Below are positions 34,186 through 44,996 of a DNA stretch of 64,000 bases, piece after piece. The notes under the pieces are model-generated. The model had not been told where the DNA came from. It saw only the letters and a program-made list of their open reading frames with translations, and did no database searches. The stretch is from Helianthus annuus (Eukaryota > Streptophyta > Magnoliopsida > Asterales > Asteraceae), in assembly GCF_002127325.2 (NCBI RefSeq), contig NC_035436.2, positions 117,034,233-117,098,232 on the forward strand, read 5' to 3'. How positions within the stretch are numbered: the stretch's first letter is position 1; each line of letters opens with the position of its first letter. A program made the translations under genes and the position numbers.

Positions 34186-36422
34186 TGTGACAACTCGAAT
34201 TTCTAAGATTGATTTCATACGTATTACACGAGCATGTGTTTGACTAATTACTTAATTGCACATTGGATTGATATGAAAGTATATATATATGTTGATTGCT
34301 TGATTGTGCATAATTGTTTGATCGTGTATAATGGGTTCCATATTGTGAAACTTGTACTGTATGTTAGCTAGTTAGTGTGAATCATGGCCCAACCTACGAA
34401 GGATGTTCCACGAAACATGATGCATGAATCGAAGGATGTCGAAACATATGAAGGACTCGAAACATATCCTTCGCGCTCGAAACATATCCTTCGCACTCGA
34501 AACATGTCCTTCGATATGTTTCGGCCCAGTCTTTCAATTTGGGCCTTGGCCCACTGCCGATTTAATATAAGTTGGATTAGAAACTTTACGTAATAACATT
34601 TTTGATCGGCAAAACCCTAGAGCTTTCGGTTCCCTTGTGTGTGTGACGGCATATAGCAGACCTACACTCTGTTCAAAGGATTTCATTACGTAATCCAGAT
34701 TTCCGGTTAGTATGTGATGCTTTATGTGTATATGATCTCGTGATTTTTCCAGTTGTCTTGCAATATGTTTGTATGTTAAACAGACACGTATGTTAATCGA
34801 ATATGAATGTTAATCGGATATAGATGCTAATCGGATATATTGTGATGATATTGATTATGGTAAACGAAAACGAAACAAGTGAACACGGTTTGGTTAGTTT
34901 AAACGCAAAGATCTAAACCTGCTATCAATTAGGATCTTTGGTATTCTGTTCGGATTATTAATCAATATTACAGATCGATTGTAGTGAGGAATCGTGCTTG
35001 TATGATACTCGTTATGTAGATGTACTGTTAAGAATTGGTACTTGTTGTGATTTGTTTGGACATGCATGATAGATGATGATTGTTATGATGATGACGGCTG
35101 TAGATGATTAGGGTTTCTGTTTCTGTATTTGGCTGCACGATATCCGTAACTGATGGTGATCAAACGTAACTGTTAATTGTCGAAAGATGTTGCTACCCGA
35201 AACATAGTTGTTGTCGAAGGATGCTTGTTAGTCGAACCATAAATTTGACCGAAAGATACTAGTTTGACCGAACCATTATTGGACCGAAAGATAGTTGGAC
35301 CGAAAGATAGGTTGGCCGAAAGATGACATAGGATTCGGAACATAACATTGGTCCGAAGGATAATTGTGATTACTGTTGTCGAAAGATAGTGACTGGATTC
35401 GAAGGATGTTAGGGATTATGAACATACTTTGACTGATTGATTATATGCTGGATTATTTGACATGCCATGCTAGAGATGAATGTTAGCATCTGTATTCGTG
35501 CAAGGTGAAATAATACGTGTGTGTTGTTATGCAACTGACTGTTATGTGAACATTAACTGCATGCGTACAATTGTGAACATGAACTGATTTGTTATACGTG
35601 CATACACTAGGACGTGATTAATTACTTGTGAGTGCATAACTTAGCATACCGAGCAAACCGAGGTGAGTTCACACTCCTACTAAGGCATGGGATTCCCGGG
35701 TCGTGGGAATGGGTTAAAGGTTATTATTGAAAGGAACGTACTAATGCTTTACTAGACTATCACCTATCATGTCCTCGGATGTCAGGACGGTTACGTAGGT
35801 TGGGATAACACCTACGGGTTCACATGCCATACTATCCTCGGTTACGAAGGATACGCACGTAAAACCTACGTGTACGCATTACTTACTCCTATCCTCAGGT
35901 TACGAAGGATACGTGCGTAAAACCTACGCACACTTTATACACACTTCTGTTCTCGGACGAAGAACAGGGATAATAATACGAATAGTCTAGTGGTAACTTA
36001 ACATGGGAAGCCCCCACCAGCATAACTTACTATCGGCCCTGTAGAGCCACCTGTTACTTACTGTTACACATTTACTTACTGTGAACTCGCTCAACTAGTT
36101 TGTTGACCATTCTGTTACATGCCTTGCAGATCGTTAGGTACTCGGAGCTTGCACTGGAGAAGCGGGTCGTTGTGGACAAGGATTCGTGGTTTCTATGCTG
36201 AACTATTATAACATTTGAACTATTTACTATTGTTGGATTATTACTATGCTTCCGCTACACTTTAAAACAATAACATGTTTTGAACACCTTTTGTATTGAA
36301 CGGATGGTTTTCTTTTATCTTACTTAATACTATATGCATGTTCAATATGATTGGTGGCTTGATCCTGGTCAGTCACGCTCCCAAGCGGTGATACTCCGCA
36401 GGTGGATTTTGGGGGTGTGACA
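34186..36422 (+). repeat. Element D 3' LTR
   Basis: It is the same length as the 5' LTR and differs by one base seen (34506). It ends at the target duplication CCATT. Confidence 0.95.
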
Positions 36423-37236
36423 CCATTTTCTTTTGCTGTCTCTGGGAGTAGCAAAAGTAGTGACAGCAGTTGTGGTAGTACTGATGCGTTTTGGCAGCTT
36501 GTTCTGATCCACTGCCTGATCTGTGAGACGATGAGCAAGACGAGTGACTTGCTGGATAGTGCCAAGGTTAGCTGCAGTCACATGACTCTGAATTTCTGGC
36601 ACCAGACCCTTGAGATACAGCTCGATACGTTTGGTGGGAGGGTCTACCATAGTAGGACAAAATGTGGCTAATTTATTCGATCTCCTCGTATAAACTTCAA
36701 TTTCAGACCCCACCATCTGTAGGTTGAGGAACTCTACCTCTAGTTTGTGGATGTCTTCACGACTACAAAACTCTTCCTTAATCAGGTCCTTCAACTCGTT
36801 CCAGGGGGTGGCATTAGCAGCTGCCAGCCCTAACATCTGAACCTGTGCTTTCCACCAGGTAAATGCAGCACCTTCGAGTGTTCCAGCAGCAAACTTTACC
36901 CTACGTGACTCAGGGCAATCATGCACCTCGAAGTCAGTTTCGAGTCTCTCGAACCAATGGAGGAGGCCTTCAACCCCCTCAGTTCCACTGAAGGTACTAG
37001 GTTGGCAATCCTTGAGATTTTTGAAGGTGTAAACAGGTGACTGAGCGTGTTGACCTACCGTGTATAAGAATAGGACAAGGTTAAACACAAAAGTTGGTTT
37101 AGGAGTGTAGGATCTAAAGACCCTAGTTACGACTGCAGGGTTTACCTCCTGCTTGTATGGCTGCAAGTGCCGCAGCAATTCGTTCGTTAATGAGAGCCGT
37201 CAACTGGGCTTGAGTCATGTTGATATATCCGGCCAT
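36423..37236 (-). pseudogene. gag: Element C gag, 5' part, interrupted by D
   Basis: Exon 1 is 37146-37236 (MAGYINMTQAQLTAL), the intron 37055-37145, and exon 2 runs from 37054 to the D insertion point at the KRKW codons. Capsid motifs match those in D and E ([34 protein letters not shown]). Reading is open up to D, so this half is broken only by the insertion. Confidence 0.88.
37055..37145 (-). other. Phase-1 intron in element C gag
   Basis: The donor is GGAG/GTAAAC and the acceptor CACGGTAG/GTCAAC, 91 bp. It occupies the position and phase of the introns in A and D, and its sequence retains some similarity to D's (CCTGCAGT, TAGATCCTACA). Confidence 0.75.
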
Positions 37237-37557
37237 GACCTTTATAGCAAATGTAACGTAAGTGAGAATGGTTCGCGAGTAGTACGATGACAGAAGAGTG
37301 TAAGCACGTAAGTGTTCTTAAGCAATAACAAGTAGTGAGCAAAGTAATGTAAGCATACTACGAGCAAAGTTCTATGCAGTTCTAGCAAGCAGGTAATAAA
37401 CATAAACCTTATTACCTAGGATGTCGAGTCTTGCACGTGGAGCGAAGCGTCGTTATGGATCGTTGAGAGCACTGTTCTGGTTATAGTCTGGTTTTAATAA
37501 AAACGTTTTCCCATATTAAAACCAAGTTCTTTATAACCAATGGCTTTGATACCAATC
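37237..37557 (-). promoter_or_regulatory. Element C leader, hairpin and primer-binding site
   Basis: The primer site is the minus strand of 37542-37554, TGGTATCAAAGCC, with one change from the D site. Inverted repeats GGTTATAG...TTATAACC with inner GGTTTTAATA/TATTAAAACC span 37479-37538, right next to it. No gene lies in the rest of the leader. Confidence 0.78.
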
Positions 37558-40461
37558 TGTCACACCCCCAAAATCCACCTGCGGAGTATCACCGCTTGGG
37601 AGCGTGACTGACCAGGATCAAGCCACCAATCATATAGAACGTTGTATAAAGTAGAAGTAATTGCAATATAAACCAAACGAAATCCATATGAAAGGTGTTT
37701 CCAAAATATAAGTAAGTTATCATTGTTTAGCGGAAGCGTATAATTAAAACCCAACATAATTAAGTACGAAATGTCATAAGCGTTTAATAAGATAATCACG
37801 ATCCAAGCCCACAACGACCCGCTCTTCCATGTGCAAGCTCCATATACCTAACGACCTGCAAGGCATGTAACAGAGGATCAACAACTAGTTGAGCGAGTTC
37901 ACAGAAAGTAAATGCGTAATAATAAGTTCGTTTGTAACAGGTGGCTCTACTGGGCCGTTAGTACGTTCTATTGGTGGGGGCTTCCCGTGTTGTATAACCA
38001 CTAGACTACTCGTAACCATAAGTATCCTTCACAACCGAGGATAGTAATAAGCATAAGTATCCTTCACATCCGAGGATAGTAATAAGTATAAGTATCCTTC
38101 ACATCCGAGGATAGTAATAAGTATAAGTATCCTTCACATCCGAGGATAGTAATAAGTATAGGTATCCTTCACAACCGAGGATAGTAGTAAGTATAAGTGC
38201 GCGTAGGTTTTACGTGCGTATCCTTCACAACCGAGGATAGTAGTAAGTATAAGTCTACGTAGATTGTAAGTATGTGTCCTGCACAACCGAGGACAGTGAA
38301 TAGTATGAGTATGTGTCCTGCACAACCGAGGACAGTGGTATGGTAGTCTAGTATTTGTGTCAGTACGAATCTATTCGATCTTATTCCTTCAATCCCATTC
38401 CCAAGCCCTTGGGAATCCCATGCCTTAGTAAGGGTGTGAACTCACCTTGGTTTGCTCGGTATGCTTAGGTTATGCACTCACAAGTAATCAATCAAGTCCT
38501 ATTGTATGCACGTATAATCAATCAGTACATGATCGTAAGGTTTCATATAGACTTGAGTCACAAAGTCTCTTACTCACATTACACAATTAGCACACATGCA
38601 TTTCACGCATTACAATGCAAATCTTAATAATCAGTCATATCACAAAACGATACACTAATTCCTCTTCATGAAACTTAATGTGATAATGAATTGAAAATCC
38701 ATTACATGCATCGAACAATTATTGGACCTCCTATGGTAATCATATTTTCCAAGCAAGATCCCTTTTTGAATCACATGCCCACCTTGACTATTATAAGAAG
38801 TTTACTCAATCAATTTATTTAATTGGACCACAACATTGGAAACAATAAATTTTCAATCATCTTATTGGCCGACCAGAACTTATGAGAATACTGAACAGTC
38901 TTAGTTGGTACTCATTTCATGCACAAGGGCCGACAAACTTCTGAGTTAGTGTTAAAGTTATTGGGCCGAGGTATCATAACTACTTAAAATCATGCATACA
39001 CACATAAGCCTATGAAACCAGTTAATACTTCAAGCATTTACCATGTTCCGACCTACACTAGCATAAAACTCGGATCTTATATTCCTTTATTTCATTAATA
39101 ACAAACTCGGTCCATCCATCTCTTTAAAAAAACTCGGACATGGGCCAAGCCCCTTAAAAGAAACTCGGACAAGGTGTGTGAGGATTGAAACTCGGACCTA
39201 GTGTCCTGTTGTAATCAAACTCGGACCTTCTACAATTCAATAAAGGTCGGACCTGTTAAACATTTCAAAAAAACTCGGACTTCATGAATTTAAGAAAGTC
39301 GGACACCACATAATTATGCCAAACTCGGACCCCTTTGAGGTTTTCATAAAAAAACTTCGGACATGGGGAGGGGTTAAAAACTCGGACCCTATACCCTTTC
39401 ACAAACTCGGATCCTCTTGATGAACATTAAACTCGGACATGAATTGATCAACAAACTCGGCTCACCTAACACTTAAACATAGTCAGACATGGGCAAGCAC
39501 ATTAAACTCGGGCCACACATTAACATAAAACTCGGATACGATACTCCTTATCAAACTCGGATATGTAATCATAAGTTAAAAGTCGGGCATATACTAAACT
39601 TTTAAAGAAAATCGGACTTCATATGATAACAAACTCACTCTTTCATCTTGTAAAACTCGGACCATTCACATATATTAAAAACTCGGACCTTATTAAACTC
39701 ATAGAAACTCAGACAAACATTTCATCATTCGATATTTTGTAATTGGAACAGTTACGTTTCCTGCGATCAATAGTTTCATTCATCTTTCTAAAACCCTAAT
39801 TTCATGCACTTGAACGGCAGAATCTCAATCAATCGATCAATGCTTAATAATAATAGCCATTTCAGGATCAATCTATCAAACGTACACTATCATCATCATC
39901 AATAATTCATAATCAAAACAAAATCACAGAAGTATCATATGAGAGCTAGGGTTTTCATGAATACACAATCAAGAATTGACAATAATCAAACAATCAATTA
40001 GATTTACAAGTATTACGATAATCAATAAACAATTACCTTGAATGATTCTAGAGAAAAAGAGGAATCGAAAATGGTGAATGCCTTGTGCCAATGATGGTGG
40101 TGATGATGATTGCTAGAGGATTAGAGAATTGCAAGTACGTGTTTTGGTTTTGTGTGCAAATGATTAGTGAAATGAGATTAGGGTCAAGTATCTAGGATTT
40201 CACTAATTACTCTCTACCTCCCTAAGTATTATATTTTACACATGCACACCACCTCATAACCATTTCCTAGTTTCACCACCGAGTTCATATATTTACCAAG
40301 TCTTTCACAATTAACAAACAACCATGCACAATCAAACAATAGATTCATCGCATCAAAACGTATACCATTTCATAGCAATTAATTGTGCAAATAAACAGCT
40401 AAACAATACAAGAACGTGCAATAAATGCGAAATAGCAATCTTGGAAATTCGAGTTGTCACA
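37558..40461 (-). repeat. Element C 5' LTR
   Basis: It pairs with 21107-24012. A TATA-like AAAATATAATAC is at about 40226-40237 (minus). The ACTCGGAC array is at 39065-39720. The candidate LTR intron runs from donor CCAAG/GTGAGTTCACACCC (start 38445) to acceptor CATGCCTTGCAG (end 37856). Confidence 0.93.
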
Positions 40462-41874
40462 CTGAAAGTTCTATTTTACCTTCCTGCAAGACTCGATCTA
40501 TGCTAACAGAGTTACCCTCGGCTGTTTCTACTGTATAAATCTATCTAGTTTAGTTAAAGGTAACTTAAGAGCTTGGCAGAACGAAGTATTTATAAAACTT
40601 TGGTTGGCACCAGAGTCAAATAATACTTTCGCATAAACGTTGAGAACTAGGAACGTACCCGCTATCACATCCGGAATCAGATCTGCTTCTTGTGTAGTCA
40701 ACTGGAAGGCTCTTGCATTCTTCTTGGTAGTTCCTTCTGCACGTTTAGCCTTGTTGTCAGCTGGTTTAACTAATTTCGGGCAGTCTGGCCTAAAATGTCC
40801 AGCTTCTTCGCAGTTGTAGCAGATTGTTGCTTTCTTCTTCCTGCAGTCTTCTTCTTGATGTCCTGGAGTTTTGCAGAAATTGCAATACCCTTTGCATTTT
40901 CCAAAATGCTTTCTTTTGCAGGTACCGCAGAATGGAGTAGTGGAAAATCGCCCGGTTCCCCTTTTCTTGAAATTACTACTATTACCCACACGAAATCCTT
41001 AGGTAATCTTTTGGGCCACTTCCTTCTTTCTATTTTCTTCTCGCGTGCGCACCAGTCCGTCGGTCAAGGTGTTGGCTAATTCCACCGCATCGTCAATCGT
41101 GCGGGGTCTAGCAGCTTTGACGATATCACGAATCTCGCTAATCAAACCCCAAATGTAGCGAGAACTAAGTACCGGCTCTGATGATGCCAGAGTTGGCACA
41201 ATTCTGGCATACTCGAAGAATTTCGAAGTATACCCTCGACAATCAACATCCACCATTCGGTGGCTTAGGAACTTGTTTGCCATTTGTTCTTTTTCATATT
41301 CGGGACAGAATTTTCTTTCCACCAATTGCCTAAATTCTTCCCAATTCGTGGCATAAGCCATGTCGCTTCCCTTGGCTTGTAACACCGTATTCCACCATTC
41401 TAATGCTTCTTCCTTGAAAAAGTGAGAAGCATACATAACTTTATCTTCCTCGGCGCATTTACTTATTTTAATTACTGCTTCAGTTTTCTCTAATCAACAC
41501 AGTGCGGCTTTCGCCCCTTCATTTCCTGCAAATTCAGCTGGTTTACAGGCAAGAAATTCCTTGTAAGTGCAACCAGGTGTTGCAGCTTTCATTCTTTTGA
41601 GTATTGGGCCCTAAATTAAGTTGTCATTATTGCCTCCTCCGTTAACACTATTACTGAAATTATCGTCGCGCGTGCGTTTACTAGGGTGAGCTTGTGAAGG
41701 CTCAACAGGACTTTTAACTGCAGCGACGATTGCCGGAATAGCGTTAGTTATTCCCTGAGCGACGATGTTTTCTATATCTTGCCGATTTAGATAGTGATCT
41801 TCGTTATTGTGTTCCGATTGATTAATTTCATTAACTGGTTCATTGACAGCGTGTTCCATCTGAATATTTGTCAA
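40462..41874 (-). pseudogene. gag: Element B gag and protease start, broken
   Basis: Start at MTNIQMEHAVNE (41874). The N-terminal part stops at 41611. The capsid-like part (WWNTVLQAKG, RKFCPEYEKEQ, YIWGL) is open at 40999-41436. Then comes a zinc-rich part (CGTCKRKHFGKC, CNFCKTPGHQEEDC, CYNCEEAGHFRPDC) followed by the protease active site FDSGANQSF (40528-40989). A frameshift lies near 40528-40540, just before C interrupts the protease at 40461. At least two stops or frame changes separate the gag segments. Confidence 0.85.
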
Positions 41875-42316
41875 TTATTAATTATCGCAGGCTAATATTT
41901 AGTATAGACAATTAGGTACAACTGTACACCCAGAAAAATAGCGAATATTGTGACTTATATATATATATATATATATACATGTCTGTTACAATTTACAACT
42001 GAAATTCAAAATATACTAGGGGTTGTGCATTCCTTATTTTAGTCTAGCTAGGAATATTAGGCTCAGCATGCTTTTATATAAGGTTTATTCTATTTCCTCT
42101 GACTAAGTTGTTTATCTAATGGGCAAAGTTCCTTTAAAGTTTCTGGCTTATAGATGATATGAGTGCTAGTACTAGGTCAGGGTGTTGAGAGATAAGATAA
42201 TTTATAAACTTTTCTGGTTGAGATCTAATTTCATTGGTTGGTCCGGGTTTGGCAGTTTAACTTAATTAAAAGTTAACATTTACTGCTGTAGTGGCTAACA
42301 TATAGAGATTTGCCCA
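41875..42316 (-). other. Element B leader, part next to gag
   Basis: No gene is seen. It contains an AT dinucleotide run of about 20 bases at 41957-41977 and otherwise unremarkable A/T-rich DNA. Confidence 0.5.
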
Positions 42317-42604
42317 TTATTCATCCAATTCATCTTCCCATGGTGGTTTATTACCTATTTCCTGAGTTTCCTTATTAATTATCACTCCTTTTGATTGTGA
42401 CTTCTTTACTTTCTCTTGACTTTTTCTAATAATCCAACTTCTTTTCTTAGCAGTAAGTGGTTTCTCAAACTGTGCCTTACGAATAAATATTCCTTCCTTA
42501 GTATCTGCTGAGTATCTTGAGGAATTTGATTGAAATAAGGTTCCCTTATCTTTTGGTGAACTATCTAGTTGATGAAATATGTCCGAAATTCTTTGCTTAC
42601 CCAT
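42317..42604 (-). CDS. Element B small basic ORF of unknown function
   Basis: About 95 codons starting MGKQRISDIF. It is rich in Lys and Arg. The segment SRYSADTKEGIFIRKAQFEK followed by basic residues resembles STGYQADIKEQMVFRAQPQE in the upstream ORF, so the two may be duplicates. I do not recognise a function. It may be a remnant or an exon of a spliced leader product. Confidence 0.35.
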   Translation of the reverse strand: MGKQRISDIFHQLDSSPKDKGTLFQSNSSRYSADTKEGIFIRKAQFEKPLTAKKRSWIIRKSQEKVKKSQSKGVIINKETQEIGNKPPWEDELDE

Positions 42605-42843
42605 ACTGTAAATTAACAAATAGTCAAATAACACAGAAAAACACATAATCGCACTAACACGTATAGTCAAAATTGTCGACTTTGCGACTATCAGATTTTA
42701 TATATATTAATATGCCTCCGTACACACCCGTTATCTTACAAAAGTTTTAGTTTAAGTTATTTTACAAGATTATATTATTTATTATTTTATTATTATTAAA
42801 CACACATCCCCACGACCACATACGATCCCCGTTAGCTGGCGCT

Positions 42844-43461
42844 TCAGAAACGACGTTCCCTCTCGTCGTACTTCCAGGAGATCTGTTCTCCCACTACCCG
42901 AATCCTATTTCCGGCGTCCACCAGCTCCTCACCATAGTGGCGGAGTTCTGCCAAGTTCTCATTGCTCATTGGTGGGTTTGGTGCAGGCTCCGGGTCGAAT
43001 TGAGGGAAAAAGGTATTAGGATTATTTATGAGGTTCTGAAATTTCTAGTCGGTAGTCCACCATTCTTCCAGCGCTCCTGGTAGAGGTCGGGGATTGACAA
43101 TGGGATCTGGAATGGTAGGCTCTAAGTTAACGGGAAGTAGGGCTTCAGCTGGGTAATTAAAGAGGTTTTCATCGGCTGGTCCGATGAGGTCGTCAAGTGC
43201 CAATTTACGGTCCAACTCCTCCTAGGATGGCATTTCCTGGGTTTGCCTGGAACTCTCCCCAGTCTCTATTCCTTTTCCCTTGTCCTTTGGATCCTCCATC
43301 TTGGTAACTTTCTGTGTTGCTGGTTTCTTCCTACGTACACGCCTCCAACCTACAAACCTTCGTCTCTTTTTCACTTTAGGTTTCTCTTGCGGTTGGGCAC
43401 GGAACACCATTTGCTCTTTGATATCTGCCTGGTATCCGGTGGAAGTACCAGTGGTATCCAT
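42844..43461 (-). CDS. Element B extra ORF upstream of gag, with two in-frame UAG codons
   Basis: Starts MDTTGTSTG, close to the MDSAGTGVS start of the element A extra ORF. The first part is strongly basic (KPKVKKRRRFVGWRRVRRKK). After TAG at 43222-43224 the same frame continues as an acidic, Pro-rich segment, passes a second TAG at 43045-43047, and ends at TGA 42844. The total of 618 nt has only these two interruptions. The function is unknown. The TAGs may be decay (CAG to TAG) or functional. Confidence 0.45.
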
Positions 43462-43660
43462 ATCTGTGGTGTAGATAGTAAAGTTTTGAAGGGCTTCTGA
43501 TAGTTCATTCACGCTGTTAGCACACACGAAGACGCACACAACCTTAAGTTAAAAATTTGTAAATTAAAATTTGACAAAATCACAGAATGGCAATCAAAAA
43601 AATTAAGTATTTCTAAATACTTAATTGGCTTAAACCAGTGGCTCTGATAGCACCTTTTTC
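43462..43660 (-). promoter_or_regulatory. Element B primer-binding site, hairpin and leader
   Basis: The primer site (minus of about 43640-43652) is mutated to GGTGCTATCAGAGCC. Perfect 12 bp hairpin arms AATTAAGTATTT and AAATACTTAATT lie at 43601-43626. The leader is repeated at 16579-16768. Confidence 0.78.
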
Positions 43661-44996
43661 TGTCACGGCCCCCGCCCCGGTTTTACCCGGTCCAGGTGCC
43701 GCGGGACAGAAACCCGTGGTATTTAAGTTTACAGCGGAAGTCTAGCAGGATCGTTTAAACTTGAAAATGCCCGATTATTTTATTTCATAATTTAGGATAA
43801 ATCCCGTAATTTACAATAGAGTAATTTTTCTAGGAAATTCCCTGTTTTACAAAACATGATTATTTTTTTGTCTGAGCCACCACTTCAAGCTTTATTAGTG
43901 CTCCGTAGCACTTTTCCTTGATTTACAGTAGGTTACCTGAAACATGTTTTAAAAATATTTTATCAGCGGGGAAATACTGGCGAGTCACTCAATTTGATAA
44001 AATGACACATAGTTACAATTTACAGCGTAAGAGCGATTACAATGGCTTCTATCTTATATTTGTCTGGCGCCGTGTCACCTCCTGGTGACGATGGTCATAC
44101 CACTATTGGGTCCTTTCACCCAAGTAGTGATGATTATCACTGTTAGGATTATTAGCCCAACCGTGAGAAATTACTAATTTGCACAATACCCCACTAGCCA
44201 GTAATTCAAGATAACCACGACTTAATCCCTGTAATTATAACTTTTTGAAAATAATTTGGAGTATTGTAAAACATTGTAAATAAAAAGAGAATGACTCACA
44301 TTGCAAGTTTAAACGGGCAGAGTGTAGCCTACTGATAAGCCTGATAACCTAATTTAAACAACAATGCACAAGAACTAGGTCAGTAACTAATACAGCATTT
44401 ACGATAACTCATGAGATTAAAACCCTCACAACGAATGACAAAGTGCAACACTTAAACATCCATCGAATTCACCACGAATGACAAATTATAGCCCTAATAT
44501 GGGCAGCACTTAAACATCCATCGGATAGTTTTAATCGATCGGACATTGAATCGTAGCAGCGATCGAGTTAATACCCTGTATCCCAGCAGCATCTCCCTAT
44601 GTGAAAATGTGAATTTGAGCAGTAGAACTTTGTTTTTGATTAAAACTTTCGACACATGTGAACTGCTCATGCACTGAACAATTTATAGCTGAAAATTGGG
44701 TTTACGCAGCCCGTGTAAACCCTCTCTTAAACTTATGCGGCCCGCGAGGGTCACCTAGTCTACGTGTAGGGCTGGGGTGTCACGAGTAGGTTTGCCAGAT
44801 GTTCGACACGTGGCCCGGCATGCTTATCTGGTCAACCATAAGTTGACGCGGCCTGCGTAAGGCCATGCTTAACCTTTACGTGGCCCGCCTGAAACTCTAA
44901 TGTTTTTTGTTTTCTTGGTTTTTCATGCACGGTAGGGTTTCAGGGGTCCGGGTTTTCACTTACGGGTCGATTTTGGGCATTTTTGTAGTCCTTACA
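43661..44996 (-). repeat. Element B right LTR
   Basis: 43661-44864 aligns with 16769-17972. The further stretch to about 44996 still looks like LTR (a GTGGCCCGCC word, and a plausible TGTAAGGACT start on the minus strand). A TATAAATTG box is at 44679-44687. The exact outer end is inferred. Confidence 0.7.

Larger units (their letters stand above)
27199..36422 (+). mobile_element. Element D: very young Ty3 chromovirus-like element without gag zinc knuckles
   Basis: Both LTRs are 2237 bp (27199-29435 and 34186-36422). Perfect target duplication CCATT is at 27194-27198 and 36423-36427, inside the gag of C. Reading the two LTRs side by side I find one difference (A at 27519, G at 34506). Internal order: primer site, leader, gag with intron, pol, double palindrome/polypurine module. 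Gag carries an internal deletion. The near-identical LTRs show very recent movement, so the missing Gag part was probably supplied by another copy, unless the deletion arose after insertion. Confidence 0.96.
21107..40461 (-). mobile_element. Element C: Ty3 chromovirus-like, rearranged, with D nested in gag
   Basis: The LTRs are 21107-24012 (2906 bp) and 37558-40461 (2904 bp), with perfect target duplication CTGAA at 21102-21106 and 40462-40466, inside the protease of B. The interior has a primer site, leader, gag with intron, and an integrase-complete but RT-truncated pol. By eye about 16 LTR differences give near 0.5 percent. It lacks protease and the first part of RT and could not move alone. 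Confidence 0.95.
16579..44996 (-). mobile_element. Element B: rearranged Ty3 element with an extra leader beyond its 3' LTR
   Basis: In minus order: LTR (about 44996-43661), primer site and leader, extra ORF, gag, protease (split by C), RT to integrase, palindrome, second LTR (17972-16769), then a second primer site and leader (16768-16579) that ends abruptly against F. A primer site and leader after the 3' LTR do not occur in a single insertion; this is a tandem or recombined form (LTR-internal-LTR-internal). No target duplication is seen. By eye the LTRs differ at roughly 45 sites in 1204 bp, more than F's own LTRs, consistent with recombination between two elements. The right boundary with F is uncertain by some tens of bases. 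Confidence 0.75.

Noticed and set aside
36423..36565. Possible host gene fragment between D and C
   Set aside because: It aligns with gag of C, D and E and contains the D target duplication, so it is only the split gag.
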